Shown here in pieces: positions 47,595 through 57,967 of a stretch of 64,000 bases of DNA. The DNA is taken from assembly GCA_001077715.1 (NCBI GenBank), contig CP011126.1, positions 1,612,001 to 1,676,000 of the forward strand, written 5' to 3'. The notes beneath the pieces are model-generated. The model worked only from the letters and a program-made list of their open reading frames with translations, had not been told where the DNA came from and ran no database searches. The translations under genes were made by a program, and so were the position numbers. The stretch comes from Candidatus Coxiella mudrowiae. Its GTDB lineage: Bacteria; Pseudomonadota; Gammaproteobacteria; Coxiellales; Coxiellaceae. The stretch's first letter is position 1, and each line of letters opens with the position of its first letter.

Positions 47595-48536
47595 TTATCC
47601 CCAAATGGTTTCGCCTGGAATTAACTCTTTTCGATAAGCATTGATAAAATCTCGAGCTGATTGAATTCTTTTTCCGGGAAACTGTAACTGATGAAGACGT
47701 AAAACACCATCGCCGGTAGCCACATCCAATCTATTTTTATCTAATAGGATCAAACTCCCTGCTCTTAATTGAGTTTTTCCTGCGAGAACTTCTGCCTGCC
47801 AAATTCGAATCGGTTGATGCTTAAAATAAGTAAAGGTGACGGGAGCAGGGTTAAATGCGCGCACTTTTCGTCCTAAATTAACAGCAGGTTGATACCAATT
47901 CAACTCGGTATTTTTTTTCTGGATTTTTAGGGCGTAGGTAGCCCGGCTCGCATCTTGTTTTTTTGCATGAATAGTCCTTGACTCAATTTTATCTAAGGTC
48001 TCGATTAATAGGTCAGCACCTAGAGACGAAAGTCGCTCATAGAGACCACCGGCGGTATCCTCTTCCCCAATGGGACAAGATTTCTGAGTTAAAATATCAC
48101 CGGTATCTAATCCCTCATCCATTTGCATAATCGTTACGCCTGTTTCTTGATCTCCCGCTAGAATAGCGTGCTGAATAGGCGCAGCTCCTCGCCATCGAGG
48201 CAGGAGAGAAGCATGAACATTGATCCCACCTAATCTATGAGCAACTAGGACGCTTCTAGGCAACAATAATCCATAAGCTACAACCACCATAATATCAGCT
48301 TTTAAAGCTATTATTTTTTGTTCTTCTTCCCCTCGTAAAGAGAGTGGCTGGCGAACAGTTATTTTTTGAGACAGAGCTAAAGTTTTAACGGGGCTTTCTG
48401 TCATTTTCCGCCCACGGCCTGCTGGTCGATCAGGTTGCGTGTAAACGGCGATTACCTGATGCTTGGATTTAATCAGTGCTCGGAGCGTCGGCACAGAAAA
48501 TTGAGGCGTTCCAGCAAAGATGACATTAAGAGACAT
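47595..48536 (-). CDS. fmt: Methionyl-tRNA formyltransferase
   Basis: Formylates initiator Met-tRNA using 10-formyl-THF. 313 residues (E. coli 315): [17 protein letters not shown], the formyl-THF site [20 protein letters not shown] and [13 protein letters not shown], and the C-terminal OB-fold. Divergent from the broken dprA. Intact; links translation to the folate pathway seen here. Confidence 0.95.
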   Translation of the reverse strand: MSLNVIFAGTPQFSVPTLRALIKSKHQVIAVYTQPDRPAGRGRKMTESPVKTLALSQKITVRQPLSLRGEEEQKIIALKADIMVVVAYGLLLPRSVLVAHRLGGINVHASLLPRWRGAAPIQHAILAGDQETGVTIMQMDEGLDTGDILTQKSCPIGEEDTAGGLYERLSSLGADLLIETLDKIESRTIHAKKQDASRATYALKIQKKNTELNWYQPAVNLGRKVRAFNPAPVTFTYFKHQPIRIWQAEVLAGKTQLRAGSLILLDKNRLDVATGDGVLRLHQLQFPGKRIQSARDFINAYRKELIPGETIWG

Positions 48537-48772
48537 GTGTTAGCCTTTTTATACACTAGAATCCAGGGGTTTATTTCTTAAGTTTGCCATTATCCCGGTA
48601 TTGCAGAAAGTTACCGAAATGGGATAGCATTCTTCTCCCATGCCGCTTACCGTTGACGAAGAACTTTACCAGTATCTTGCCTTTTTTTGTACGAAGGAAA
48701 CACTCAATCCATTGAGAAAGATTTAGAATGGGCATTTGAACCTAATCATTATATTTTGACACCGAATCAAGC

Positions 48773-48798
48773 TAATTATCCCCTCTAATTATCCCCTC
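48773..48798. repeat. Perfect 13-bp tandem duplication
   Basis: TAATTATCCCCTC twice (48773-48785, 48786-48798) within the dprA pseudogene. Confidence 0.95.
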
Positions 48799-48858
48799 TT
48801 ATTAAAACAAATATCCAATTTTCCCCCATCCTGTATATTATCGACAATCCTCATATTT

Positions 48859-48884
48859 TGAATGGCCCTCATGAATGGCCCTCA
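48859..48884. repeat. Perfect 13-bp tandem duplication
   Basis: TGAATGGCCCTCA twice (48859-48871, 48872-48884) within the dprA pseudogene. Confidence 0.95.
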
Positions 48885-49608
48885 AGTAGCTATTGTGAGC
48901 AGTTAAAATCCGACCCCCACAGAAGCGGGAATAGCAGAACAATAATTAAAAGCCAAGGGGCATATCACGAGCGGTCTTGCACTAGAAATTGACGCTGCAA
49001 GCCATCAAGGCACACCTTGCGAGAAGGAGGGCAAACTGTTGCTATACTCGGCAGCGGTCTATCTCATATATACCACCATTATTCATTAGCTAGCCGGATT
49101 TCCCAAAATAATGGTGCCTTAGTTTCTGAATTCTTTTTAACTATGAAGCGCTTCCGTCCAATTTTCCTCGTCGGAATCGTATTATCAGCGGTCTCGTCTC
49201 AGTTTTAGGTACTGTAGTAGTGGAAGCTGCATTGGGTTGTGGTTCGTTGATCACCGTCCAACTGGCAGCCGAGCAGAATTGAGAAGTTTTTGCTATTCCG
49301 AGTTCGATTTTAAATCTTCTTTCGCGGAGTTGCCATGCTTTTATTAAGGAGTGTGCAAAACTGGTTGATTCTATAGGGGATATTATTGCAGAATTGGGAA
49401 GCAGGTCTGTTGTCACCTAAGCTAGCAGACCCGTGCTGAAAGATGGTAAACAAAAATTGATCGAATGCATTGGCTTTAAAGCGACCTCTATCGAGCAAAT
49501 GGTGGTAAGAAGTGGCTTTACGGCATAAGAGGTAGCATCTCTATTGGTATCTCTTGAATTACAGGGTTATATTAAAGCTATACTCGGTGGGTTTATACGG
49601 GTGAAGTA

Positions 49609-50085
49609 ATGAAAGATGAAAGTGTGTTAACAGTATTAATGTATTTATTCAAAAATCACATGCAAGAAAATTACACCCTTGATGTGAGGGAAAAAAAATT
49701 GCTTCTTCGCTTGGAAGAACTCGGGTTCCACCGCGCTGTCATTGATCAAGCCTTCCGCTGGTTAAATAACCTCTCACAAGGCGTTCATGAGCCCATGCAA
49801 CTACCGAACAAAGATTCCATTAGAATATTTAGTGACTATGAATGTGAGTTATTCGATAGCGATTGCCGCCGTTTTTTAATCACCTTAGAACAACAATCAA
49901 TTTTAAACCCTCATACACGAGAGCTCGTTATTAACCAAGCCATTGAATTAGCCTCAGAAGGCATCGACGTCAGCCTTCTAAAATGGGTAACCTTGATGGT
50001 TCTTTTTAATCAACCCGATGAAAAAAAATCTCTCGCCAGCATGGAGCTTCTTGTTCTTGATGACACGTTAGGTGGTATACATTAA
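49609..50085 (+). CDS. smg: Smg family protein (DUF494)
   Basis: 158 residues, full length for the family. N-terminal VLTVLMYLFKNHMQENYTLD, RIFSDYECELFDSDCRRFLI and C-terminal ASEGIDVSLLKWVTLMVLFN are typical. Found between dprA and topA in many gammaproteobacteria. Molecular function is not established. Its start overlaps the dead dprA stop by one base, so it probably relied on coupled translation and may now be expressed from transcription through the relic. Confidence 0.88.
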   Translation: MKDESVLTVLMYLFKNHMQENYTLDVREKKLLLRLEELGFHRAVIDQAFRWLNNLSQGVHEPMQLPNKDSIRIFSDYECELFDSDCRRFLITLEQQSILNPHTRELVINQAIELASEGIDVSLLKWVTLMVLFNQPDEKKSLASMELLVLDDTLGGIH

Positions 50086-50088
50086 TTT

Positions 50089-52392
50089 ATGGTGAAATCG
50101 TTAGTGGTGGTCGAATCACCCGCCAAAGCAAAAACAATAGAAAAATACTTAGGTAAAGATTTTAAAGTAATGGCCTCTTATGGTCACGTTCGAGATCTTA
50201 TTCCCAAAGAGGGCGCCGTAGATCCAGCCGATAATTTTAAAATGTATTATCAAACGATAGAGCGCAATAGCCGTCACATGGAAGCCATCGCAAAGGCCCT
50301 CAAAACTTGTGAAAATTTATTTCTAGCAACAGATCCTGATCGTGAAGGCGAGGCCATTGCTTGGCACGTAAAACAACTGTTAGAAACTAAAAATAGTTTA
50401 AAAAATAAAAACTTCGCCCGCGTGGTCTTTTATCAGATCACTAAAAAAGCAGTGCAAAATGCAATAGAATATCCACGCGATATTTCGATGGACTTAGTGA
50501 ATGCGCAACAAGCACGGCGTGCTTTGGACTATTTGGTGGGTTTCAATTTATCTCCCTTATTATGGCTAAAAATCCGTCCAGGACTCTCTGCAGGTCGGGT
50601 TCAAAGCCCTGCTTTACGCATGATTGTGGAAAGGGAAATAGAAATTGAAAATTTTAAAAGTCAGAAATATTGCACTATTCATGCGGACTGTCAGTTTCAG
50701 CAACAAAGTTTTGACGCACGATTAATTGAATTTCAAAATGAAAAAATTGAGCAATTTTCTATAACTAGAGAAAAAACGGCTCAAGCCATTTGTAAGACTG
50801 TAACCGAAGCTGCTGGCGGGAAACTTACAGTTACTAAAGTTCTCAAACGAGAACGCAAACGCAATCCTGCGCCCCCTTTTATCACTTCGACAATGCAACA
50901 AGAAGCGGCACGAAAATTGGGATTTTCCGCTTCCAAGACCATGCAAATCGCTCAGCAATTATATGAAGGTATTGAGATTGGGGATGAAGGTGCAATGGGG
51001 CTCATTACCTATATGCGAACCGATTCTGTCACATTGGAGCCGGAAGCTATGGAAGAAGTCCGAGAATTAATTAATAAAAAATATGGACAAGAAAATGTGC
51101 CGAAGGAAGTACGTGTCTATAAAACCAAATCTAAAAATGCTCAAGAAGCACACGAAGCTATCCGTCCTGCTTCTGTCTTTCAACTTCCCGAAAATTTAAA
51201 AAAATATTTAACAAGCGATCAATTGAAATTGTACACTTTAATTTGGAAACGAACGGTTGCCTGTCAAATGATCGAAGCTACTTTGCATACGGTTGCTGTT
51301 AATTTAGCAGCACCTAATGCTCTTTTTCGAGCTAATGGTTCTACCCTAGTTAAACCTGGTTTTATTACAGTTTACCAAGAAACCAGCGATGATAGTAAAA
51401 AAGACGACGAAGGAGAAGGCGGAATGTTACCTCCTCTGGAGGAGGGACAAATTATCGCTATCACTGATATTAAAAGCGAACAGCATTTTACCGAACCCCC
51501 GCCTAGTTATACCGAAGCCAGTTTAGTCAAAGCTTTGGAAGAACATGATATTGGCCGTCCTTCCACGTACGCGAGCATTATCACCACTTTAAAAAATCGT
51601 AAATACGTCGAAGTGGATAATAAGCGCTTTGTGGCTACGGACGTTGGACGCATTGTTAATCGTTTTTTGACTCATTATTTTACTAAATACGTGGGTTATG
51701 GGTTTACAGCGAAATTGGAAGATGAGCTAGACGATATCGCCCAAGGAGAAAAAACCTGGATCCCGGTATTAGAAGCTTTTTGGTCACCCTTTAAAAATCT
51801 TGTCGATGTTACCAAAAAGACTGTTAAACGCAGTGATGTGACACAAGAAAAAATTGATGAAAAATGCCCTAAATGTGGGGTTCAATTATCTATCCGCTTG
51901 GGGAAACGGGGACGTTTCATTGGGTGCACCGCTTATCCCGACTGCGATTATACTCGTAACGTGACGGATATAGCTGCAGAAGCTTCACAGCAACTTATTG
52001 AAGGTCGACAATGTCTGGAGTGTCAATCCAATCTTGTTATTAAAAGCGGGCGCTATGGCAAATTCATTGGTTGCAGTGGGTATCCGAACTGTCGTTATAT
52101 GGAATCCCTGGAAAAAGCGAAAGATACCCGAGTTACCTGTCCTAAATGTAATAAGGGGACTATTTTTCAACGTAAGTCGCGTCGAGGCAAAATCTTTTAT
52201 TCCTGCGAGAGATACCCAGATTGTGATTATGCTATTTGGAATATGCCTATTTCGAAGGAGTGTCCCAAATGCCATTGGCCCATTTTGTCAGTAAAAACGA
52301 CAAAAAGCCGGGGAACAGAAAAAGTGTGTCCTCAAAAGAGTTGTAACTTTACAAAACCTTATCCGGAAGGTGAGACAGAAATCAATGAATAA
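50089..52392 (+). CDS. topA: DNA topoisomerase I
   Basis: Relaxes negative supercoils. 767 residues: TOPRIM domain (SLVVVESPAKAKTIEKYLG, TDPDREGEAIAWH), the active-site tyrosine in MGLITYMRTDSV (Tyr308), HEAIRPAS, and three C-terminal zinc-ribbon domains visible as Cys pairs (CPKCGVQLSIRLGKRGRF ... CTAYPDC; CLEC ... CSGYPNC; CPKC ... CERYPDC) with a fourth CPKC at the end. Shorter than E. coli (865) at the C-terminus. Three bases after smg. Intact. Confidence 0.96.
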   Translation: MVKSLVVVESPAKAKTIEKYLGKDFKVMASYGHVRDLIPKEGAVDPADNFKMYYQTIERNSRHMEAIAKALKTCENLFLATDPDREGEAIAWHVKQLLETKNSLKNKNFARVVFYQITKKAVQNAIEYPRDISMDLVNAQQARRALDYLVGFNLSPLLWLKIRPGLSAGRVQSPALRMIVEREIEIENFKSQKYCTIHADCQFQQQSFDARLIEFQNEKIEQFSITREKTAQAICKTVTEAAGGKLTVTKVLKRERKRNPAPPFITSTMQQEAARKLGFSASKTMQIAQQLYEGIEIGDEGAMGLITYMRTDSVTLEPEAMEEVRELINKKYGQENVPKEVRVYKTKSKNAQEAHEAIRPASVFQLPENLKKYLTSDQLKLYTLIWKRTVACQMIEATLHTVAVNLAAPNALFRANGSTLVKPGFITVYQETSDDSKKDDEGEGGMLPPLEEGQIIAITDIKSEQHFTEPPPSYTEASLVKALEEHDIGRPSTYASIITTLKNRKYVEVDNKRFVATDVGRIVNRFLTHYFTKYVGYGFTAKLEDELDDIAQGEKTWIPVLEAFWSPFKNLVDVTKKTVKRSDVTQEKIDEKCPKCGVQLSIRLGKRGRFIGCTAYPDCDYTRNVTDIAAEASQQLIEGRQCLECQSNLVIKSGRYGKFIGCSGYPNCRYMESLEKAKDTRVTCPKCNKGTIFQRKSRRGKIFYSCERYPDCDYAIWNMPISKECPKCHWPILSVKTTKSRGTEKVCPQKSCNFTKPYPEGETEINE

Positions 52393-52883
52393 ATCTTTTA
52401 TTGCTATTTTAATGGGATCTGATAGCGATCTGTCGGTTATGGAGACGACTTTTACCCGAATTAAAATCTTTAGGCATTCCTTTTGAAGCGCGTATTCTCT
52501 CTGCTCATCGCACTCCAGAGGCAACTAGAGAGTTTGTTGAAACAGCCAAAAAATGAGGATGCACTGTTTTTCATCGCTGCCGCTGGACTCGCTGCCCATC
52601 TAGCCGTATGGCCGCTCATACAATCAAGCCTGTTTTGGTGTCCCCATGGCCGCTGTCAGTTTAGGCGGATTAGATGCTCTCCTTTCAACTGTTCAAATCC
52701 CAGGCGGTATTCCTCGTTGCCTGCACCACCATTCGAAAAGCCAGAGCTAAAATGCCACCCTCTTAGCAGCGCAAATTATTGCAATTGGAGATCCAGCCTT
52801 GGCAAAAAAGTTAGGAGAAAAGAGAACGATGGCTCAAGCAAACTTAAGACAAGGTAGACGAAAAACTCCAAACCGCCTTGTAA
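52385..52883 (+). pseudogene. purE: N5-carboxyaminoimidazole ribonucleotide mutase, degraded
   Basis: ATG 52385 overlaps the topA end and gives FIAILMGSDSDLSVMETT; frames then shift repeatedly: ARILSAHRTPEATREFVETA-like, FIAAAGLAAHLA, VFGVPMAAVSLGGLDALLST and [21 protein letters not shown] one-base insertion near 52853 moves the tail into the tsaC frame; the original stop is TAA 52881-52883, three bases before tsaC. Purine synthesis is therefore incomplete unless another purE exists. Confidence 0.8.
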
Positions 52884-52885
52884 AC

Positions 52886-53449
52886 ATGGATGAGTACACG
52901 CGATCGATTAAACAGACTGTTGAAGCATTGCAACAAGGAAAGGTGATTGCCTACCCTACGGAAGCTGTTTATGGGCTTGGATGTGACCCCTTTAATCCTC
53001 ATGCTGTTATTCAAATACTCACTCTCAAGAATCGCTCAATTAAAAAAGGTTTTATTCTGATCGCTTCCGAATGGAAACAAGTAGAAGCCCTCACCCAACC
53101 CTTAGATCCCAAAACTTTAGCCCACGTTTTCAGCACGTGGCCTGGTCCTGTCACATGGCTTTTCCCAGCTACGACCGAAGTGCCTTATTGGGTGAAGGGG
53201 GATCATAACACCGTTGCTATTCGTGTCACTGCTCATCCGTTAGCCCGATTGCTCTGTCGTCATTTCGGGGGGGCAATTATTTCCACAAGTGCCAATCTGG
53301 AAGGACAGCCTCCCACGCAGGACCTGAAAATGCTGAGGATAATTTTCGGCAACAAAATTGATGGCATCCTCGAAGGCGCTCTAGGGACTTCCAAACGACC
53401 CAGCGAAATCCGCGATGCCATTAGTGGTGAAATTTTGAGAGTCGGTTGA
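52886..53449 (+). CDS. tsaC: Threonylcarbamoyl-AMP synthase
   Basis: Makes threonylcarbamoyl-adenylate for the t6A37 modification of ANN-decoding tRNAs. 187 residues: [47 protein letters not shown], and [12 protein letters not shown]. The start at 52886 matches the family; an apparent 29-codon N-terminal extension comes from the frameshifted purE tail. Intact. Confidence 0.93.
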   Translation: MDEYTRSIKQTVEALQQGKVIAYPTEAVYGLGCDPFNPHAVIQILTLKNRSIKKGFILIASEWKQVEALTQPLDPKTLAHVFSTWPGPVTWLFPATTEVPYWVKGDHNTVAIRVTAHPLARLLCRHFGGAIISTSANLEGQPPTQDLKMLRIIFGNKIDGILEGALGTSKRPSEIRDAISGEILRVG

Positions 53450-53494
53450 TCGGCCTATTCCTCGGAAAGAGGGCTAGACCTAGTTCTCGCTCAC

Positions 53495-54559
53495 TCACAA
53501 AGAAGGAACGAATTGTAATTCTACAAATAGTTTTTCAAGCTGGTCTCTCACTTCATCAACACTAATTAATGCCATAGCCTCTCGAGAATGCACTCGCTCA
53601 TGCCAAGTTATTTTTGAGGGATCTTTACGTAAAATGGTTTTGACTGCTTGGGGGAATTTATTAATTACCAATCTCTGAGAAAAATAAGGTCCCGTTTTTT
53701 CTGGAGGAGCAACTGCGTAAAGGCCCATCACCGGTGTTCCTACCGCTTGAGCGATATGTAAAGGGCCAGTATCTGGCGACAAAAGAACATCCACTTCGCT
53801 TAGGAGCGCTGCCAATTGCTTTAAAGAACTTTTACCTACGAGATTAAGAGCAGGTTTTATCAGCTGGCGATTGATTTCTTCTGCCATTTGTTTCTCTACC
53901 GCACTTGGTCCGCCTACTAAAACAACATTGAAATCCCATCGCTTTTTGGTAAGGTAATTAACCACAGTAGCATATCGATCACTAAACCAATTGCGTTCCT
54001 CTTTACTCGTAGCAGGACAAATAGCCAACCAACGGCCATCGTAAGAATTCAATTGTGCTTTCGCCCACTCATAATCCTTTTCTTCGATGGGTAATCCCCA
54101 TTCAATATTTTTATCTGTAACTCCAAAGGGCTCCGCAAATCGCAAAAAGCTTTCCACCAAATGTTCAGGCCTCGCAGCTACAGTGCGATTTACAAAATAA
54201 TACTGCAAATCACGACTATGTAATTTTTCATAACCGTATTTTATTTTTGCTTTTGTTAAAAAACACAATATATTGGAACGCAATGTGGCTTGGGGCACCA
54301 ATAAGACATCCAAGGGACAAGATTTCAGCTGCTGGTAACATCTCCAATAATCGCTTAATGATTTTGGTTTATCCAAAACAATAAAATTTACATTCGCTAA
54401 TCCTCGGACCAGTGAAAAGAAAGGGCGACTGATAATCCAATGAAGTTCGATGTGCGGTAGGTGTCTGCATAACGCGCGGATCAAGGGGACTGTTAGACAA
54501 ACATCTCCCAGCGCACCCAGCCGTAAAATACCAATAGAACGAACAGAGGCAGGATTCAT
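53495..54559 (-). CDS. Glycosyltransferase family 9 (LPS heptosyltransferase type)
   Basis: 354 residues of the ADP-heptose:LPS heptosyltransferase family, a soluble or peripheral inner-membrane enzyme of LPS core synthesis. IGILRLGALGDVCLTVPLIR at the N-terminus and the GT9 signature LLSPDTGPLHIAQAVGTPVMG in the C-terminal Rossmann domain. Which core position it modifies cannot be told from sequence. Fits with waaA and gmhB nearby. Intact, convergent with tsaC. Confidence 0.88.
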   Translation of the reverse strand: MNPASVRSIGILRLGALGDVCLTVPLIRALCRHLPHIELHWIISRPFFSLVRGLANVNFIVLDKPKSLSDYWRCYQQLKSCPLDVLLVPQATLRSNILCFLTKAKIKYGYEKLHSRDLQYYFVNRTVAARPEHLVESFLRFAEPFGVTDKNIEWGLPIEEKDYEWAKAQLNSYDGRWLAICPATSKEERNWFSDRYATVVNYLTKKRWDFNVVLVGGPSAVEKQMAEEINRQLIKPALNLVGKSSLKQLAALLSEVDVLLSPDTGPLHIAQAVGTPVMGLYAVAPPEKTGPYFSQRLVINKFPQAVKTILRKDPSKITWHERVHSREAMALISVDEVRDQLEKLFVELQFVPSL

Positions 54560-54570
54560 ACGGTGGGATT

Positions 54571-55833
54571 TTAATGGATGTTTAGGGGTAATTCTACAAC
54601 AGCACGTAATCCTCCCTGCGGTTTTTTGATCAAAAACACTTTTCCATTATGGGTCACTAATGACGTCACGAGTCACTGCCAAACCCAAGCCCACACCTTC
54701 CAGTATCACGTGAACGGGAGCTCACCCCGATAAAAGGATTCAAACACTTGCTCTAATTCTTTCTCTTCGATTCCCGGGCCATCATCTTCGATGTAAATAT
54801 TCACACGATTGTGATGGCACCGGATACGAACGGTAACGTTTTTAGCACATCGAACAGCATTGCTCAACAAATTAAAATTAGTAAAAGCTTGTTTCAATGC
54901 AGTGGAATGTCTTAACAGACTAATCCGATTAAAACGGCTATTATAAAGTTGGACATTGTACCCCATATCCTCGATCGATTCTACCAAGGACCTTACTAGA
55001 GAAACCGAATCTAAATTCACTTTCGCTTCTTCTGCAAAATCATCTCGTGCAAACGCTAACGTTTCGTTGATCATTTTTCCATTTCATCCAAGTCTTTGGT
55101 TAATATTTTTTAGTTGTGGCATCTTTAACAAACTGGGCACACAATTTCATGCGGGTGATTGAGGTTCGCAAATCATGAGAAATAGCTGCTAGCATTTGGG
55201 TGCGATTATAAATTAAAGCCTGAATACGCTGTTGCATGCGATTCATCGCCTTCGCTGTTTCTTGCACAACTAAAGGACCATCGATAGGTACTGCTGGCTT
55301 GGAATTTAAATCCGTACTCAAGCGTTCGGCCGCCCATCTAAAATTTTCAATGGGACGGGTAAAGCGATTAATCGACCAAGCCAGAATTAAAAACAAAAAA
55401 TATAAGCCACCTTACAAGAAAATGTGCATATAGCGTAGCATTAATATTTACCCATTGATTTTTCGTTTACCAAAATAGAAAAAACAAATGTGCCTAATTG
55501 TTTACCCAAAGCTTCATTAATTTTCCAAAAGGAAATATCTCGAAATTGTAATTTAAATTGAGGCTTCTCAGGAAATAGAGGCTTTGAGATCAGGGTCACT
55601 CATGGCACCAATAGCTTTTGCGCGGAATGCTATGGGTGTTGCTTCCAACAAATTAATCACATTAATTATTTTTTGAATCATCGCGTCTCGATCTGCCGGG
55701 CGTCGCTCATGACGATTATCATTAATATAACAAAGAGGTAGTAACGAAGATGTACTACAATAATGACGAACAAAATCGCAAAGGCCTTGGTGCCACTTAC
55801 GTGTCGAGCAAACTTATCAATTACGCGCATCAT
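54571..55833 (-). pseudogene. Sensor histidine kinase (EnvZ-like), degraded
   Basis: From 55833: a hydrophobic N-terminal segment, a periplasmic region with many stops, HAMP-like WSINRFTRPIENFRWAAERL, the H-box MLAAISHDLRTSITRMKL (usual HDLRTPLTR, Pro to Ser), N-box LTNFNLLSNAVRCAKN-type, the G1 box IYIEDDGPGIEEKELEQVFE and G2 GVGLGLAVTRDVI in a different frame. Ends near 54571. The start overlaps the response regulator stop (TAATGATG). At least four frame breaks. Confidence 0.8.
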
Positions 55834-56571
55834 TACTTTTGTTTTCGCAGAACTTCAGTCGCTAGTATATAACTACCACCGCAAACGGTTTTAATGAGTT
55901 ATGGATTTTTAGGATCTTGCTCAATCTTGTAGGCGCAATCGGCTAATTTGAATATCAATACCGCGGTCAAAAGGCTCTGCTGGCCAGTTCTTTGTTAAGT
56001 CGAATAATTTATCACGACTCAGTACGTGCTGGGGACGCCGCACGAGCGTATAGAGTAAATCAAATTCACCCGTACTTAATGTAATTTCCAAATTATCCGG
56101 CGACATTGGTGGCATTCGGCGGGATCTAATTTCCATTTACAAAACTCATAAACTATTCGGTCGCCAATGGGCCCTCCCCGAGGATATCCGTGCCCATTAC
56201 TGCGTCGCAATATAGCTTTCACCCGCGCTAACAATTCTCTAGGATTAAAGGGCTTACTTAAATAAATAATCATTCGCCCCTATTTCTAACCCTAAGATTC
56301 CGGTCAACCTCTTCACTAATAGCGGTTAACATAAGGATTGGAATGGTCTAATTCGCCGGCATTTGGCAGCACAACGTTAACCCATCATCCCCCCCAGGCA
56401 TCATGATATCGAGAATAATTAAATCGACAGAGTGCTTCTTTAAAAGAACTCGAATCTCTTCAGCATTTTTTGCCAAACTCGTTTAAACCTATGACGCCCC
56501 AAAAATTGTCCTAAAAGATCGCGAATACCACTGTCGTCATCAACGATAAGGATATGCTGAGACATGTTCAT
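55833..56571 (-). pseudogene. OmpR-family response regulator, degraded
   Basis: ATG 56571 gives MNMSQHILIVDDDSGIRDLL; after shifts the phosphoacceptor region reads VDLIILDIMMPGGDDG (Asp present), then GLEIGANDYLSKPFNPRELL-type sequence, and the winged-helix DNA-binding domain LSTGEFDLLYTLVRRPQHVL, SRDKLFDLTKNWPAEPFDRG, DIQISRLR. Duplicated short blocks and frameshifts break it in at least four places. Cognate of the adjacent kinase; the pair is silenced. Confidence 0.8.
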
Positions 56572-57967
56572 GGAATGAGTACAACATTTCTCCCTTTAGG
56601 ATAAGCTTAAGAAAAAATTAAATTAAGCGCGAACTCTAGCGCAATCGCATTCCAATTTCCACAGGCAAGTTGACTTCAGCACAACGGGCTTTCTCTTTCT
56701 TAGCCTCGAAAGAGAGGGAACGAAATAATCCTGCAATTCGAGAACTGTTTGTGATTTGATTCCTTCCTCCCAGATTTAAAAATTGCCGTCCTAAAAAAGG
56801 TTTCTTGGGTATCTTCGTTTTTGATTTTTTTAATCGCAGAATTCACTTCATACCCATACCCATTCTTCTTGATCTCTTCCTGAAGAATGGTCAATAAAGC
56901 TATTTTATATTCTTTCAAATCAATTCTATTTTGAATTACAGCACCTATTTTATTTAAAAGCCAAATCAAACCAATAAAGCCTTAAGTGTCTTTCTTTAAG
57001 GCTTCACTTTCTTTCCCGCCACTTGTTTTTTCTGCTAACGTCGATACGTCCACAAAATTCTCCTTTACACTCGATTTCGTTTTCAATAGACCGAGTGTGC
57101 TCTTTAGATTTTTCTCTATAAGCATTTTTTAAGGACAGAGGTGCTTAAGGAAGTTAAATATTTACCTTCCCCGCCGCTGAGCATGGCGAGCATATTCATT
57201 GACTTGGGAAGAATCTATTTTTAATATCGAATGGTATTCGTAACAAAAATAATAATCCTGTATATAAAAATGATGAAGGGATAAGCCTTTTAAGGAGTAA
57301 GGAGCTATGGTATTGTTTGAAAGGAAGAGTTTTTCTACCCCTTGTCAGATTCGAATCAAATCAGGTGACAGTAAAAAAACCCATGGTCCAAAATATTCCA
57401 GTATCTAAGGTACTGATATTCAGTAACGTGTGGTTTATCGCTATTATTAACCACTTTCATTGGTTTTAGGGGATCGTCAATTAATTTTAATCAACCAACC
57501 GTCTATTTTGTCACATTCCCATTGGTCCATAATTTCATAATATCATAATTCCATAATTTAAGTTACTACTTTGAAAAAATTGCGGATATCGAGGATTACA
57601 AAAAAACCATTTTTGATATTCGGATTCTTCCAGTTGTAAATCATCCAATCTATTCAATTTTGGATTAATCTCAATCAATGTCATGCAATGAACAAGGAGG
57701 GCCGCCTATAAAGAATTTACTCTTTCTCCGTGGAATGGATAAGGGCCTGATTCAGGCGGTTGTTGAATTTCAAGTTCCCGCTTTTGTCGGTCGTATGCAA
57801 AAGTATATAAATCTCTCATGGAAGAGAATTCTATCTTCCAAGCGTATCATTTTTATTTCAATAACTTTGAGTTGGGTAACATTACGTAACAGTTTACTCT
57901 TTGGAAAAATTATGGGAATTATTACCGTGATTTAATTCCAAGCCCAACATGATAGACTTATGAACTT
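56572..57967 (-). other. Decayed region with an unrecognised reverse-strand gene
   Basis: About 1.4 kb without an intact gene. On the minus strand an 89-codon ORF (56700-56969: AVIQNRIDLKEYKIALLTIL, GYGYEVNSAIKKIKNEDTQE) and an upstream frame (TRSIENEIECKGEFCGRIDV, near 57050-57110) look like one decayed hydrophilic, lysine-rich protein; further pieces (WMIYNWKNPNIKNGFF near 57600-57650) may belong to it. No family recognised. A degenerate 8-bp repeat cluster is at 57528-57559. In Legionellales such orphan reverse-strand genes are often secreted effectors, but nothing here proves that. Confidence 0.4.
57528..57559. repeat. Four tandem 8-bp units (CATAATTT-like)
   Basis: CATAATTT, CATAATAT, CATAATTC, CATAATTT in direct succession in non-coding DNA upstream of argS. 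Confidence 0.85.

Larger units (their letters stand above)
48590..49609 (+). pseudogene. dprA: DNA processing protein DprA, degraded
   Basis: DprA loads RecA on incoming ssDNA during transformation. Fragments follow the Rossmann-like order: [90 protein letters not shown] and a C-terminal winged helix (KLIECIGFKATSIEQMVVRS) to the TAA at 49607. Multiple shifts, TAG, TGA and two 13-bp tandem duplications interrupt it. The stop overlaps the smg start (TAATG). Confidence 0.8.

Noticed and set aside
7155-57559. Tandem repeats as a CRISPR array or VNTR locus
   Set aside because: Each site has only two adjacent copies (four 8-bp units in one case), without spacers or cas genes.
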